A DNA stretch of 32,003 bases from positions 1 to 32,003 of the forward strand of contig CALRCE010000013.1 in NCBI GenBank assembly GCA_943354505.1, read 5' to 3'. The notes beneath the pieces are model-generated. The model did no database searches and had not been told where the DNA came from. It worked only from the letters and a program-made list of their open reading frames with translations. Positions 1 through 8,200 of the stretch are shown here, one piece after another. The position numbers were made by a program, and so were the translations under genes. Positions within the stretch are counted from its first letter, which is position 1; each line of letters opens with the position of its first letter. This stretch comes from Candidatus Peribacteria bacterium (GTDB taxonomy: Bacteria; Patescibacteriota; Gracilibacteria; UBA1369; 2-02-FULL-48-14).

Positions 1-1330
1 TGAGGTGTACTTTTGAATCGTGGGTTTGAGCGCGTTTGTCGTTGTAGGCTTTGTTGATTTGTTCTGCGAACTGGAAGTACAAATTGCCCGCTTTGGGGTG
101 GCGCAGAATTTCGCTTTCGAAGGCTTCTTGATAAATCGCTTGTTCTTGTTCGCGTCTTGTTTTTCGCCCATTGAAATCAAGTGCTTGGGCGAGGTTTGTA
201 CTGGGAGTGTCCGCCAAACCCCCCATTCCGTTGCTGAGTTCTAAGCCCCCCACAGTCATCACCAGTCCAATGCCAAGGGCTTTGTTGTTGAGCAGTTGTG
301 AAGGCTGGTGGATGTTCATCAAAACGTTCGCTGCGACGGTTGCCATTCCGTTCAAGGCGAGCAAGGTGCCGCCCAGCCCTCTCAAGGTGAGCAGTTGTCG
401 AGCGTTGTTGCTGCACCCAAGGTGCCTACCGCGCTTGCGCTTTTTCATGTCCTTTACTTTGGCGGTTTCAACCTGTTGCTGAGCCTTGGCCATTTCTGGG
501 TCTTGGACAGAAAGCAGGTAACTTTGAAGTTCTTGTCTCTTGGCTGGACCGCTTAAGGTTTTGATCTTGGCCTCTAAGGTTTCTGTGACTTGAGCGGTCT
601 TGAGGTAACCGCTGATGAGTAAGGTGTTTAAGATCTGTTTATAATTGGGTTGATCCACCATCCTCTCCACAAACTCGGTGCGTTGTTTGGGCTTCATGAT
701 GGCCATCATGCTGATGGCGACTCCATTTTTTACAAAATCGTCGCTTCCCTCTACCAGCACTTGAGCTTGCTGGGTTATGATGCCCCAGTCCTTATCCGTG
801 AGAGTGTCTTTGTAGATATTTTCTTTGGTCTCATCAAAATCGGGTACCACTTGAAGTCCTCTTTGTTCCATTTTTTTGAGGTATAAGGCTGCCGCTTCTG
901 GCATTTTCTTCTCCAAGTGTTGGTAAAGCAGTGAAGGCATGTTTGCGGCTTGCAAGAACACGATCCCTCGAGAAACTTGGGCTTGAATGTCCGTTTGTGC
1001 GGCCTTTGAATCCATCACCTCTACACTCATTCCGGCACGACTTTGTAAAGATTTGAGCAAGGTTTCTTGGAGGCCCAAGAACACTTCATTGCTCAACTCC
1101 ATGGAGTCGGTGACTTGCTTAAGAGACAAAACTTCGCTAGTGAGTTCCGTCGCTTTTGCTCGATACACTGCATTGAACTGATCTTTGATGTGACCTTCGT
1201 CGCCCAAGGCTTTCGTTTCGATCCAATGCATGCGACTTGCCATCATTTTTTCAGATTTTGCTTCTTCAGTAGCTTGCTGAGTCTTCAGCTGCTGCTCTAA
1301 GCTCCCGGATTGTGGTATTTCTTTTCCCAT
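1..1330 (-). CDS. Large hypothetical protein, C-terminus beyond the left edge
   Basis: I checked the minus-strand frame codon by codon from the ATG at 1328-1330 to the left edge. It is open for 443 codons with no stop, so the gene is real and continues outside the window. I do not recognise the family. The first ~290 residues are polar and probably helical, rich in Gln, Lys and Glu. A basic patch (MKKRKRGR, about residues 295-302) precedes two hydrophobic Gly/Ala-rich stretches at about 305-330 and 340-360, which could form a membrane hairpin. The start lies 1 nt after the stop of the upstream two-TM protein, so the two are almost certainly translated from one mRNA and may work together at the membrane. 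No catalytic motif is visible. Function unknown. Confidence 0.8.
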   Translation of the reverse strand, partial: MGKEIPQSGSLEQQLKTQQATEEAKSEKMMASRMHWIETKALGDEGHIKDQFNAVYRAKATELTSEVLSLKQVTDSMELSNEVFLGLQETLLKSLQSRAGMSVEVMDSKAAQTDIQAQVSRGIVFLQAANMPSLLYQHLEKKMPEAAALYLKKMEQRGLQVVPDFDETKENIYKDTLTDKDWGIITQQAQVLVEGSDDFVKNGVAISMMAIMKPKQRTEFVERMVDQPNYKQILNTLLISGYLKTAQVTETLEAKIKTLSGPAKRQELQSYLLSVQDPEMAKAQQQVETAKVKDMKKRKRGRHLGCSNNARQLLTLRGLGGTLLALNGMATVAANVLMNIHQPSQLLNNKALGIGLVMTVGGLELSNGMGGLADTPSTNLAQALDFNGRKTRREQEQAIYQEAFESEILRHPKAGNLYFQFAEQINKAYNDKRAQTHDSKVHL

Positions 1331-1331
1331 G

Positions 1332-1838
1332 CTAATTGAGTCTGAAAAGACGAGTTAAAGTTTCCATGAAACTGAGGTGTTTCCCCTCCCATTCCAGCAC
1401 TTGAGTGACCAGGAATTGGCGGAGCACCGTTGGGTCTAAATTCATGAGTTGGATCACGTATTCTTTGTGCATTTTGCTGTCGGTTTCCAGATGCAGTTCA
1501 TTCACGAAAGGCGGATTGTGCAAAATCCAGAAGTGTTCAATGCTGCTGTAAGGCAGTTTCATGTCTCCAAAACGGATTCCGTACTCTGAAATCACCACGT
1601 CCACCATGTCGGGTTTCTTGCGGTGTTCCAAAATCAGCACCAAAGGCAGGATGGCAAAGGCCACGGCCATGGTGATGGAATCGGTTTCGTAGCCATACAG
1701 AGCTAAGCCGCCGCAAACCAGAAAGAGCACTACAAACCAGATCCAGCTGCGTTCGTAGCGAAGGTAGCGGGGCGCTTTCCAGGTCATGAGGGCTTGATCG
1801 AAGGCGCCTGCATTTGGATTTTGTTTGTGTTTTGCCAT
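1332..1838 (-). CDS. Two-TM membrane protein with PH-like C-terminal domain
   Basis: 168 residues. A short polar N-terminus is followed by two hydrophobic segments at about residues 32-49 and 54-70, which form a tight hairpin. A soluble domain follows (about 78-168) with alternating strands such as VDVVISEYGIRFGD and LPYSSIEHFWIL and a final helix. This layout resembles small bacterial membrane proteins with a PH-like domain after two TM helices; the comparison is by architecture only. The gene ends 1 nt before the next minus-strand gene and follows a promoter and mini-ORF about 55 bp upstream, so all three probably form one transcript. There is no Shine-Dalgarno sequence; the leader is A-rich. 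Function unknown. Confidence 0.75.
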   Translation of the reverse strand: MAKHKQNPNAGAFDQALMTWKAPRYLRYERSWIWFVVLFLVCGGLALYGYETDSITMAVAFAILPLVLILEHRKKPDMVDVVISEYGIRFGDMKLPYSSIEHFWILHNPPFVNELHLETDSKMHKEYVIQLMNLDPTVLRQFLVTQVLEWEGKHLSFMETLTRLFRLN

Positions 1839-1893
1839 ACGTGATTTTTGTTTTCTGGTTTATTTTTGTTTTTTTGGACCTTTTTTAATCTAT

Positions 1894-2011
1894 TTATTTT
1901 ACCACGAAAGAGCCTTTTTTGGAAGGCAGCGGACCTGTTTGGACGGAGCTGAAGTGCTTGTGTTTGAGGACTTTCGGTGTTTTCCAGTGAACGTTGGCTT
2001 GTTTAAGCCAT
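1894..2011 (-). pseudogene. Small basic mini-ORF interrupted by a +1 frameshift
   Basis: From ATG at 2009-2011 the minus strand reads Met-Ala-stop. Skipping one T (2005) opens a 36-codon frame, KQANVHWKTPKVLKHKHFSS and on to ...KKGSFVVK, ending in TAA at 1894-1896. The peptide is strongly basic, with a composition typical of a small nucleic-acid-binding or ribosome-associated protein. The open frame has no start of its own before an upstream TAA. A good promoter sits at 2039-2067, about 21 nt before the ATG, and a stem (GGCTT/AAGCC, 1996-2009) begins right at the start codon. It could be a one-base assembly error, a decayed gene, or a recoded gene. Function unknown. Confidence 0.45.
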
Positions 2012-2017
2012 TTTTTT
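1996..2017 (+). terminator. Terminator-like hairpin on the plus strand
   Basis: GGCTT-GTTT-AAGCC followed by A and seven T, then more T. It has the form of a Rho-independent terminator, but no plus-strand gene lies upstream. The T-run is also the A-rich leader of the minus-strand mini-ORF, so the resemblance may be incidental. On the minus strand the same hairpin overlaps the mini-ORF start codon. Confidence 0.35.
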
Positions 2018-2038
2018 GTTTTTGAAAATTAATTTGAC

Positions 2039-2067
2039 AGTTTAGACTAAAAATAGTGCCTTAACAA
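2039..2067 (-). promoter_or_regulatory. Promoter for the 2011-1 operon
   Basis: Reading the minus strand: -35 TTGTTA (2062-2067), a 17-bp spacer, and -10 TAAACT (2039-2044). The -35 overlaps the T-run of the rpsR terminator, so termination of one operon and initiation of the next are back to back. The predicted transcript starts about 21 nt before the mini-ORF ATG at 2011. Confidence 0.6.
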
Positions 2068-2090
2068 AAATCCCGCCAGGAATGACGGGA
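2063..2090 (-). terminator. Rho-independent terminator of the rpsF-ssb-rpsR operon
   Basis: The minus strand forms TCCCGTC-ATTCCT-GGCGGGA (7 bp including one U·G pair) followed by TTTTTGTT. It lies about 55 bp after the rpsR stop. A second hairpin without a T-run, CTGCAC-TTC-GTGCAG, lies just after the rpsR stop. Confidence 0.75.
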
Positions 2091-2145
2091 CTTTGATGCT
2101 GAATTGAGGAGCTAGCCGTTTTCTTAGGCTGCACTTCGTGCAGTG

Positions 2146-2364
2146 CTAATACTTGCGAGTGTAGGGAATCAAAGCCATTTCGCGAGCGCGTTTGATGGCG
2201 AGGGCGAGTTGCTTTTGTTGCTTGAGACTCACTCCGGTGTAGTAGCGAGGCACAATGCGTCCGAACACGGAAAGGTATCCGCGAAGGAGTTCCACGTCTT
2301 TGTAATCGACGAAGGCTGGAACCTCTGGGCGCTTGGTTTTTTGAACTTTAACTTTTTTCGTCAT
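2146..2364 (-). CDS. rpsR: 30S ribosomal protein bS18
   Basis: 72 residues, the usual size for bS18. The sequence is typical: a basic N-terminus, [20 protein letters not shown], then [23 protein letters not shown] and a final basic tail, IPYTRKY. S18 binds the 16S platform next to S6. It is the third gene of the minus-strand rpsF-ssb-rpsR operon, a very widely conserved order, with a 79-bp gap after ssb, and is followed by a terminator. The start is the ATG at 2362-2364; no Shine-Dalgarno sequence precedes it. Confidence 0.96.
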   Translation of the reverse strand: MTKKVKVQKTKRPEVPAFVDYKDVELLRGYLSVFGRIVPRYYTGVSLKQQKQLALAIKRAREMALIPYTRKY

Positions 2365-2443
2365 GTTTGAGAATTAGATGTTGTTGCTAGTGCAGTATTT
2401 CTTGGAAGAGATTGAAAACTAGGACTTTGTCCCGTTTTCAAGG

Positions 2444-2938
2444 TTAAAACAAATTGTCATTTCCGATGTCGGCAGCTAGGCCGCTGTCTCCTTGTGGAGC
2501 AGTAGGAGCCGCTGCTTGAGCAGGCATTTCCATGGGCATTTCGTCCATCATGGGAGCTCCACCCATTTCTCCTTCGTTGCCTTCAGGGATGTAATCCATG
2601 GCGTCTTGACGCTTTTCGAGGATGATCATGTCCTGGAGAACAATTTCGGTGCGGAAACGGCGGGTGCCGTCTTCGAGGTCCCAAGAACGGGTCTTGAGGT
2701 AGCCTTCGACGTACACAAGCATTCCCTTGTGGAGGTGTTGTTGGCAAATTTCAGCAAGCTTTGCCCATGCCACACATTCGTGGAATTCGGCGGAGCTGCG
2801 TTTTTCACGGCTGGACGTGGTCCATTGACGGTTGGTTGCCAATCCGAAGGTTACGATGGATTGTCCGCTGGTCGTATTTTTAAGTTCTGGATCTCGGGTA
2901 AGGTTACCGATGAGGATCACTTTGTTCACACTTCGCAT
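2444..2938 (-). CDS. ssb: Single-stranded DNA-binding protein
   Basis: 164 residues. An OB fold occupies residues 1-110 (NKVILIGNLTRDPELKNT, FHECVAWAKLAEICQQHLHKG, VYVEGYLKTRSW), matching bacterial SSB. A Met/Pro/Ala/Gln-rich linker then leads to a short tail, DIGNDNLF. In most SSBs the tail ends in several acidic residues and Pro-Phe and recruits repair proteins; here there are few acidic residues and Leu replaces Pro, though the final Phe is kept. The gene lies 19 nt after rpsF and 79 nt before rpsR in the classic operon. It covers ssDNA during replication and repair. Confidence 0.95.
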   Translation of the reverse strand: MRSVNKVILIGNLTRDPELKNTTSGQSIVTFGLATNRQWTTSSREKRSSAEFHECVAWAKLAEICQQHLHKGMLVYVEGYLKTRSWDLEDGTRRFRTEIVLQDMIILEKRQDAMDYIPEGNEGEMGGAPMMDEMPMEMPAQAAAPTAPQGDSGLAADIGNDNLF

Positions 2939-2957
2939 AGTACGAAAGTTTTAAAAA

Positions 2958-3443
2958 TTAAAGAATGTCTTTGTCTTCGATGATGGCCTTGAGCTTTTCA
3001 TCGAGTTCTTCAGTTTTTTCAGGATCTGCTGCCTTTTCAGAAACGTCGGTCTTCTTTTTGGAAGCACGAACTTTCTTGTTCAATTCTTCGGCTGGAGCAC
3101 TCATCTTTGTGGCGGTTTTAGCCATGGTGAGGCCACCTTCGTAGCGCATGAGCGTGTAATCGTCGGCCACCTTCACGAGAAGATAGCGAAGCAACCCTGG
3201 CTGAATGCGAAGGTCTTTGTGAACGGCTGGCATGCCAGCGGGTTCACCGGTGAAGTTTAAAATGACGTACGTGGCTCGATCGTTGCCGGCAATGCGGTAC
3301 GCGAGATCACGAACGCCCCAGTTATCCTCATCGACAACGGTGAAACCGTTTTCAGTGAGAGTTCCCTTCACCTCTTTGAGGTTTTTTTCGTTCTCCTTTT
3401 CAGTCTGCTTAGGACTGAGGAGTAACATAAGTTCGTATTTCAT
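2958..3443 (-). CDS. rpsF: 30S ribosomal protein bS6 with long C-terminal extension
   Basis: 161 residues, longer than the usual ~100-130. The S6 ferredoxin-like fold spans residues 1-100 (MKYELMLLLSPKQTEKENEK at the start; WGVRDLAYRIAGNDRATYVI; RIQPGLLRYLLVKV). The last ~60 residues are a charged Lys/Glu/Ala-rich extension, probably disordered or helical. It is the first gene of the operon with ssb and rpsR. A promoter (3535-3563) and a structured leader (3463-3517) lie upstream. S6 pairs with S18 in the 30S platform. Confidence 0.94.
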   Translation of the reverse strand: MKYELMLLLSPKQTEKENEKNLKEVKGTLTENGFTVVDEDNWGVRDLAYRIAGNDRATYVILNFTGEPAGMPAVHKDLRIQPGLLRYLLVKVADDYTLMRYEGGLTMAKTATKMSAPAEELNKKVRASKKKTDVSEKAADPEKTEELDEKLKAIIEDKDIL

Positions 3444-3462
3444 CTGTTTGGGTTAAAGGATA

Positions 3463-3517
3463 CCTTCGGCTTATTTTTGGGGAGGAGACAAATTGGGCTC
3501 CGCCCAAGGGCCGAAAG
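3463..3517 (-). promoter_or_regulatory. Structured 5' leader of rpsF, possible S6:S18 autoregulatory site
   Basis: In the rpsF mRNA, CUUUCGGC (3510-3517) can pair with GCCGAAGG (3463-3470) over 8 bp with one G·U. The enclosed loop holds a perfect hairpin, TTGGGC-GGA-GCCCAA (3493-3507). Many bacteria carry an rpsF leader bound by the S6:S18 complex with a CCG element in an internal loop. The fit here is suggestive; I cannot show the exact consensus. Confidence 0.4.
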
Positions 3518-3534
3518 ACAGAGAAAGCGCGGTG

Positions 3535-3563
3535 AGATTAGCATGAGGTTAGCGGGTTGGCAA
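3535..3563 (-). promoter_or_regulatory. Promoter of rpsF-ssb-rpsR
   Basis: On the minus strand: -35 TTGCCA (3558-3563), a 17-bp spacer, -10 TAATCT (3535-3540). The predicted start gives an ~85-nt leader before the rpsF ATG, which contains the paired element at 3463-3517. Confidence 0.6.
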
Positions 3564-3679
3564 GTTGTTTGGCTGAGGCTAAGCGAATTGACGTTGTTGG
3601 ACGAGAAACAACGGATTTTGCGGGTTGGATGGAAAATTCAACTTTTATTTTTTTGGATCGGGGGAATAGCTTGATTGTT

Positions 3680-4114
3680 ATGGACCAAACTCTTCCACTT
3701 CTTCGAGAAAAAACTCGCCTTCTTTATCAGAAAATTGGTTCCGTTTATTGTCCTTATCTATCCGATAGAGTTTATTTTAGTTCAGAAGGATTTAATCATA
3801 TCCGATATCGTTCCGCTCGACGTGAACGTCATCCCCAAGTTCAATATTTAAGATACAAACTTCTTTACCTGGCTCCAGGCCTTTTGGAGATGTCTCACAC
3901 TCTACAAGAGTATGAAAAACGGGATTCTTCGCTTTCTTCGACACAGTTTTTTGGCTTCATTGGGATTTTAAATCAACGAAAAGTCAAAGTGATCGTAAAG
4001 CAGTCTGGCAGGGGTAACTATCATTTTTGGAGCATCATACCTAACTGGAAAACTCGCAAAAATGCCGATCAAAAATGGGTGCAACATTATTCTGGAGACC
4101 TTTTAGACGACTAA
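3680..4114 (+). CDS. Putative BECR-fold (RelE/barnase/EndoU-like) nuclease-family protein
   Basis: 144 residues from the ATG at 3680. Upstream in-frame starts at 3557 and 3629 exist, but that extension overlaps the divergent rpsF promoter and looks non-protein-like. The N-terminal segment (LLYQKIGSVYCPYLSDRVYF, then SEGFNHIRYRS) and the C-terminal strand-rich part (VKVIVKQSGRGNYHFWSIIP) resemble a small protein type I know from Patescibacteria. By fold pattern it may belong to the BECR nuclease group. The conserved His of GFNHIRY and the basic RYRSARRERH run are candidate functional residues. It stands alone, divergent from rpsF, with no obvious antitoxin beside it. The gene is convincing; the function is a guess. 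Confidence 0.65.
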   Translation: MDQTLPLLREKTRLLYQKIGSVYCPYLSDRVYFSSEGFNHIRYRSARRERHPQVQYLRYKLLYLAPGLLEMSHTLQEYEKRDSSLSSTQFFGFIGILNQRKVKVIVKQSGRGNYHFWSIIPNWKTRKNADQKWVQHYSGDLLDD

Positions 4115-4202
4115 AAAAGCACCTGCCTTCGCCTTGAATCCGGCGCAATAGGGCTGACGCCCCACAAGTGCTGCCTGTATTTTAACTCCACTGGATTTAG
4201 AG

Positions 4203-5021
4203 TCAAACTTTTTTAGGTCCCGGTAGTGTGTCCCACAGCATGTCCCAGAGAGCGCTGTGCATCTGGTAGATGTGGTGGTTTTCGATGATGACGCCGATGA
4301 GATCGTTCTCGACGTAGGTGAGGTAGGATACTTTGCCGTCGTAGATGTTCATTTCAATCGAGAAAAAGTAGGGATGGTTTTTGGGGTCTTTGGCGGGCAA
4401 CCACTTGTAGCCTTTGTGTGATTTGGGCGAGTAAGATCCGCTTTCGTAAACCTTGTGAGCGAAGGGCGTTTCGAGCAGGAGTGAGCGCTTGGTGAGATGA
4501 GGCGCGGTGCTGGCAACGAGTTTTTCGCGCGCGGCCACATATTCATCGTTCACTTCCTTGACGTGCTCGAACATGGCGTCGATGTTGGCGAAGTCCTTGA
4601 GCTCGGTTTTGGAAGTGAGCGTGTCGAAGAGCACTTTGCGAACGCCTTCAATGCCACGGAAAAATTTCACGCCTGGAAGGTGCTTGTTAGAGCGCATCAT
4701 GCTTTCGAGTTCGGGAAGGATTTTTTTGAGCGCGCCCAGGTTTTTTTTGGCTTCGCTGGCTTGGCGGACGTAGCGACTTTCCAGGTTCAAAAAGAGTTCT
4801 TCTGGCGAAACGGCGGTGTAGAGTGCGGTGTTTTTGTCGAAACGTTTGTGCACCATTTCTTCCTGCTCCAGGCGGAGCAAAATGTTTTGAATGCTGGTGC
4901 GCGGTTGTGCCATTTGATAGGCCAAAGTGCTGGCCCGCATTTCCCCCGCTTGAGTGAGTCGCAGGTACACAGCGACTTCTTTGTCGTCTAAACCGATTTT
5001 TTTGAGTGTTTCGAGGAGCAT
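4203..5021 (-). CDS. TrmB-family transcriptional regulator
   Basis: 272 residues. Residues 1-70 form a winged HTH of TrmB type (LKKIGLDDKEVAVYLRLTQA, STLAYQMAQPRTSIQNILLR, LEQEEMVHKRF). A helical linker at about 78-105 precedes a C-terminal domain (about 110-272) with GVKFFRGIEGVRKVLFDTL and alternating strands, which is the PLD-like sugar- or effector-binding domain found in many TrmB proteins. Such proteins sense a small ligand and control metabolic genes. It is monocistronic, with its own promoter at 5043-5071. The divergent neighbour is a helicase, so the target is not evident from context. Confidence 0.82.
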   Translation of the reverse strand: MLLETLKKIGLDDKEVAVYLRLTQAGEMRASTLAYQMAQPRTSIQNILLRLEQEEMVHKRFDKNTALYTAVSPEELFLNLESRYVRQASEAKKNLGALKKILPELESMMRSNKHLPGVKFFRGIEGVRKVLFDTLTSKTELKDFANIDAMFEHVKEVNDEYVAAREKLVASTAPHLTKRSLLLETPFAHKVYESGSYSPKSHKGYKWLPAKDPKNHPYFFSIEMNIYDGKVSYLTYVENDLIGVIIENHHIYQMHSALWDMLWDTLPGPKKV

Positions 5022-5042
5022 AGTGTGTTGTGATTTGCTCGT

Positions 5043-5071
5043 AGTTTAAACGTTGATTGGTAACTTTACAA
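5043..5071 (-). promoter_or_regulatory. Promoter of the TrmB-family regulator
   Basis: Minus strand -35 TTGTAA (5066-5071), 17-bp spacer, -10 TAAACT (5043-5048). The predicted start is about 15 nt before the ATG at 5021, giving a very short leader with no Shine-Dalgarno sequence. Confidence 0.55.
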
Positions 5072-5209
5072 GTAAATGCCTATGAATGGTGGGCAGAATT
5101 TAAGTTGATTTTGATCTAAAAAGTACTGCTATCAGTAAGTTTTTGCCTATTTATCTTGATCGATTATTGACGGCATGAAAGAATTATTTTCCTGTTTAAT
5201 TTCGCGTCA

Positions 5210-8200
5210 ATGCCTGAAACATCTGAATTTTTTCTTAAGAGTGATGAGGAACGAGTTCTTGTTAGAACCGCTTATCATAGGAGGGCTCAAATGCCTGACA
5301 TCTTAGCTCAAGAAGCTGGCGTTTCCGAACGCACTTTCATGGATTTTCGACTGGGTAAACCAGTTGATCAGGAATCTGCCGAGCGCATTCTCGGCATGCT
5401 TTCTGGGCGGCTTCCCAAATCAGATCCCGTCCGTCACAGGCTGCTGGCCATTCGAGAACAACTGATGGCTGTTACACCTGTGATTGAAGTGGAGAGTCAA
5501 AATCCCTTTATCACCCTACTTTTAGAGAGAATCGCGTCGAGGCTTCCCCTCCTCCAGGAACGTTTTCCACACATTCGATTCAACCAAATGAAGGTGCTGA
5601 CTCAATTCGTTGAATGGCTTAAAAAGCACGCTTACGCCCCGACACCTGCTGATTTAAAGACTTATTTTAAGGAAAGCACGGGGGGTGGCAAAACCGTCAC
5701 CTACCTCCTTCTTTATCTTCTGCTGGATATTCCCACTCTAATTCTTGTTCCCACTAAAACGCTTTTACGCCAAACAAAAAGGGAAGCAATAGAAACTTTA
5801 AAAATCGACGAAGGAGAGCTTGGACTTGTGGGAGACGGCGTCAATGAACGGGGTCGAAAACTGACCATCATGACCTATAGTAGTTTTTTGGAGATGCATA
5901 AACGGAGACAAGCCGTTCCAGTGGAGTTTGTCATTTGTGACGAAATCCACACTTCTTTGGGGGACAAAACCCAAGCGAGTTTAAGTGATATACTCGAAGG
6001 TTCAGACGGCGTGGATTTTGATATGGACGAGGTTTTTAGACAACTAGAGGGCCAGTCCAGAGCAAAAATTTCTATCGGAGGAACCGCCACGGATGCCTTA
6101 GCGTCGAAACACGTCAGAGACTACTTCGGTGAACGCTTTTGTGAATCAAAAATGGCCGACTTGATTGCTGCCGGAGTTCTTAAAAGATATCGTTTGGTTC
6201 CCGTGAGTGGGACTTTAGAACCGCAGGACGAGTGGGCTAATATCTCTGCTGAAAGAGAAGAGTTTTTGGTCACTAAGCAAAGGATCCACGAGAGACTTCT
6301 TGAAAGATACGTTCAATTTCAAGGTGAAAACTCCACTTTACATTTGAGAACGGCAGCCTACTGTTCGACTGTAAAAGAATGTCTTCGTTTCAAAGAACTG
6401 GCTGAGGCGAAGGGGCTTAAGGCTTTGGTCGTTACTGGCACAGAGGGAAAAGACGATCTCGAAAAAGCCGAAAGAGGCTTATTGGATGGAACGGTTGATT
6501 TGGTGATTTCTGTTGATCGATTGACTCTGGGATGGAACTTCCCTCCCCTGAATGCAGTGATATGGGGCAGAGCCTGTAGTAGTGCTGCCAAATTTGTTCA
6601 AGCCACCGGACGCGCAGCTCGAGCTTACGAAGGCGAGCCTTATGCCTATGTTTTTGAAACCCAGTGGCGCGTGAGCGGCCCCAATGAAAGAAAGAAAGGG
6701 GCTGGCAGCGATGCAAGCGATGGTGATTCCAGTTCAAACGAAACGACCTTGTCTCGCAAGGCCTTGAGTCTTGCAGTTGCTTTATTCCTTATGGGAGAAG
6801 ATGTGGAGGCCGTTATAGAGGGCTTCCATTCGTCTCCAGAGATGGAGGCCCTGAAGCAAGCCTTTACTGAGCAAAAACTTACCAGTGACACCGCTGAGGC
6901 TTTTGAAGAAATGCCCGTTGAAGATCTTCGTTCCTTACTCAGAAGTTCTTTTCCAGCTCAGGATTGGGTAAAAATGATTGCACTTTTTAAAGGAGGCATA
7001 AAGATTGTTTTCCTGGAGGGCAGATTCGTAGTCCAACAAGGCAAGGTTGGTGTTGGAATGGTTTCTATCGCTAGAAAATTTGGCCTGAGTGGAGACCCAA
7101 CTACAAGTCATTTGGATCATGTACGACTTGGTGCTCATGTTTTCGGTGACAAGAATCCAGTCATACAAGCTGCTTTAGTGGCTGCTGAAAAGAAAGCCCT
7201 TACAAAAACAGCGGGCCAAGAAGCGATAAGGCAGCGTCTACTTCAAGATCACCCTACCGCAACTTCGTGGATGGCCGTGGAAGATCGTGGCGCTATTTCT
7301 GTCGATGGGCTTGGGATCAGTACGATTGCCACTCGGCTGGGTGTCTCAGGAAATCCACTGAGAGGAGTGGCTCACTATATTGAGCTGGGCCAAAAACTGC
7401 ACGGGGCGGACGACCCTGTCTACCTGGCAAGATTGACTGAACTTGAAGAACGGAAAACTGGGCTCCAATTGTCTAAGGAGGCCCTCGTTCCGCTGGTTTT
7501 GGATCAACATCCTACGCAGGAAAGTTGGAACGGAATGGGTGCTAAAGCCAGGTTCAAATTCAAAGTCAAAGGTTTGGGCTTAGCGGGTCTTGCCACTCGC
7601 TTTGGGGTGGAAGGGGATCCTGTGGGGCACACCAGTGTTCATCAGGAGCTGGGTGAACGGATATATGCTTCAGTACCCGTTGTTTCAAGTCAGGCTGAAA
7701 CGCATCTAGAAGAAGCGGGCGAAGACGAGGGGCCTGAGCAGGTTTCAGAGGAAACCTCTCCAGATGAAGAAGGTGTTGAAGATTCGGCACCTACGGCAAA
7801 CCACTTAAATGTGGCGGTGAAATTACGCGAAATGCTTTTGGAGCTGGATCACTTTGATCGTCATTTTGGCACTCACTCTAGAAAGGCTTTGCGCCGAATA
7901 CTAGAAGTTCCTGACTCGCTGGCATTTCAAAGGCTCTTTCAAATTGCGAAAGGTCTAAGTGCTACCCGCGTTCCACTCACAGGAATAACTCTCGAGCAAA
8001 GACTGTCTGTCATCGCGAGACTTTTGAATGCCATTAAGCAAGGTGAAGAGGAACGTGGTATTCAAAGCAGGCCTGTCACTCCCACGGTTGAAACTTCTCC
8101 TAATATAGATAAATCTGAATTAGAGGAAATAGATCCAACAACTAGAAATGCTGAACTACTTCTTCACTTAAGAGATTCGGTTGTGGTTGCTTGGCGCCCT

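Noticed and set aside
1825-2025. Plus-strand 66-codon frame
   Set aside because: Phe/Cys-rich antisense of the mini-ORF region; the minus-strand reading is protein-like and has a promoter.
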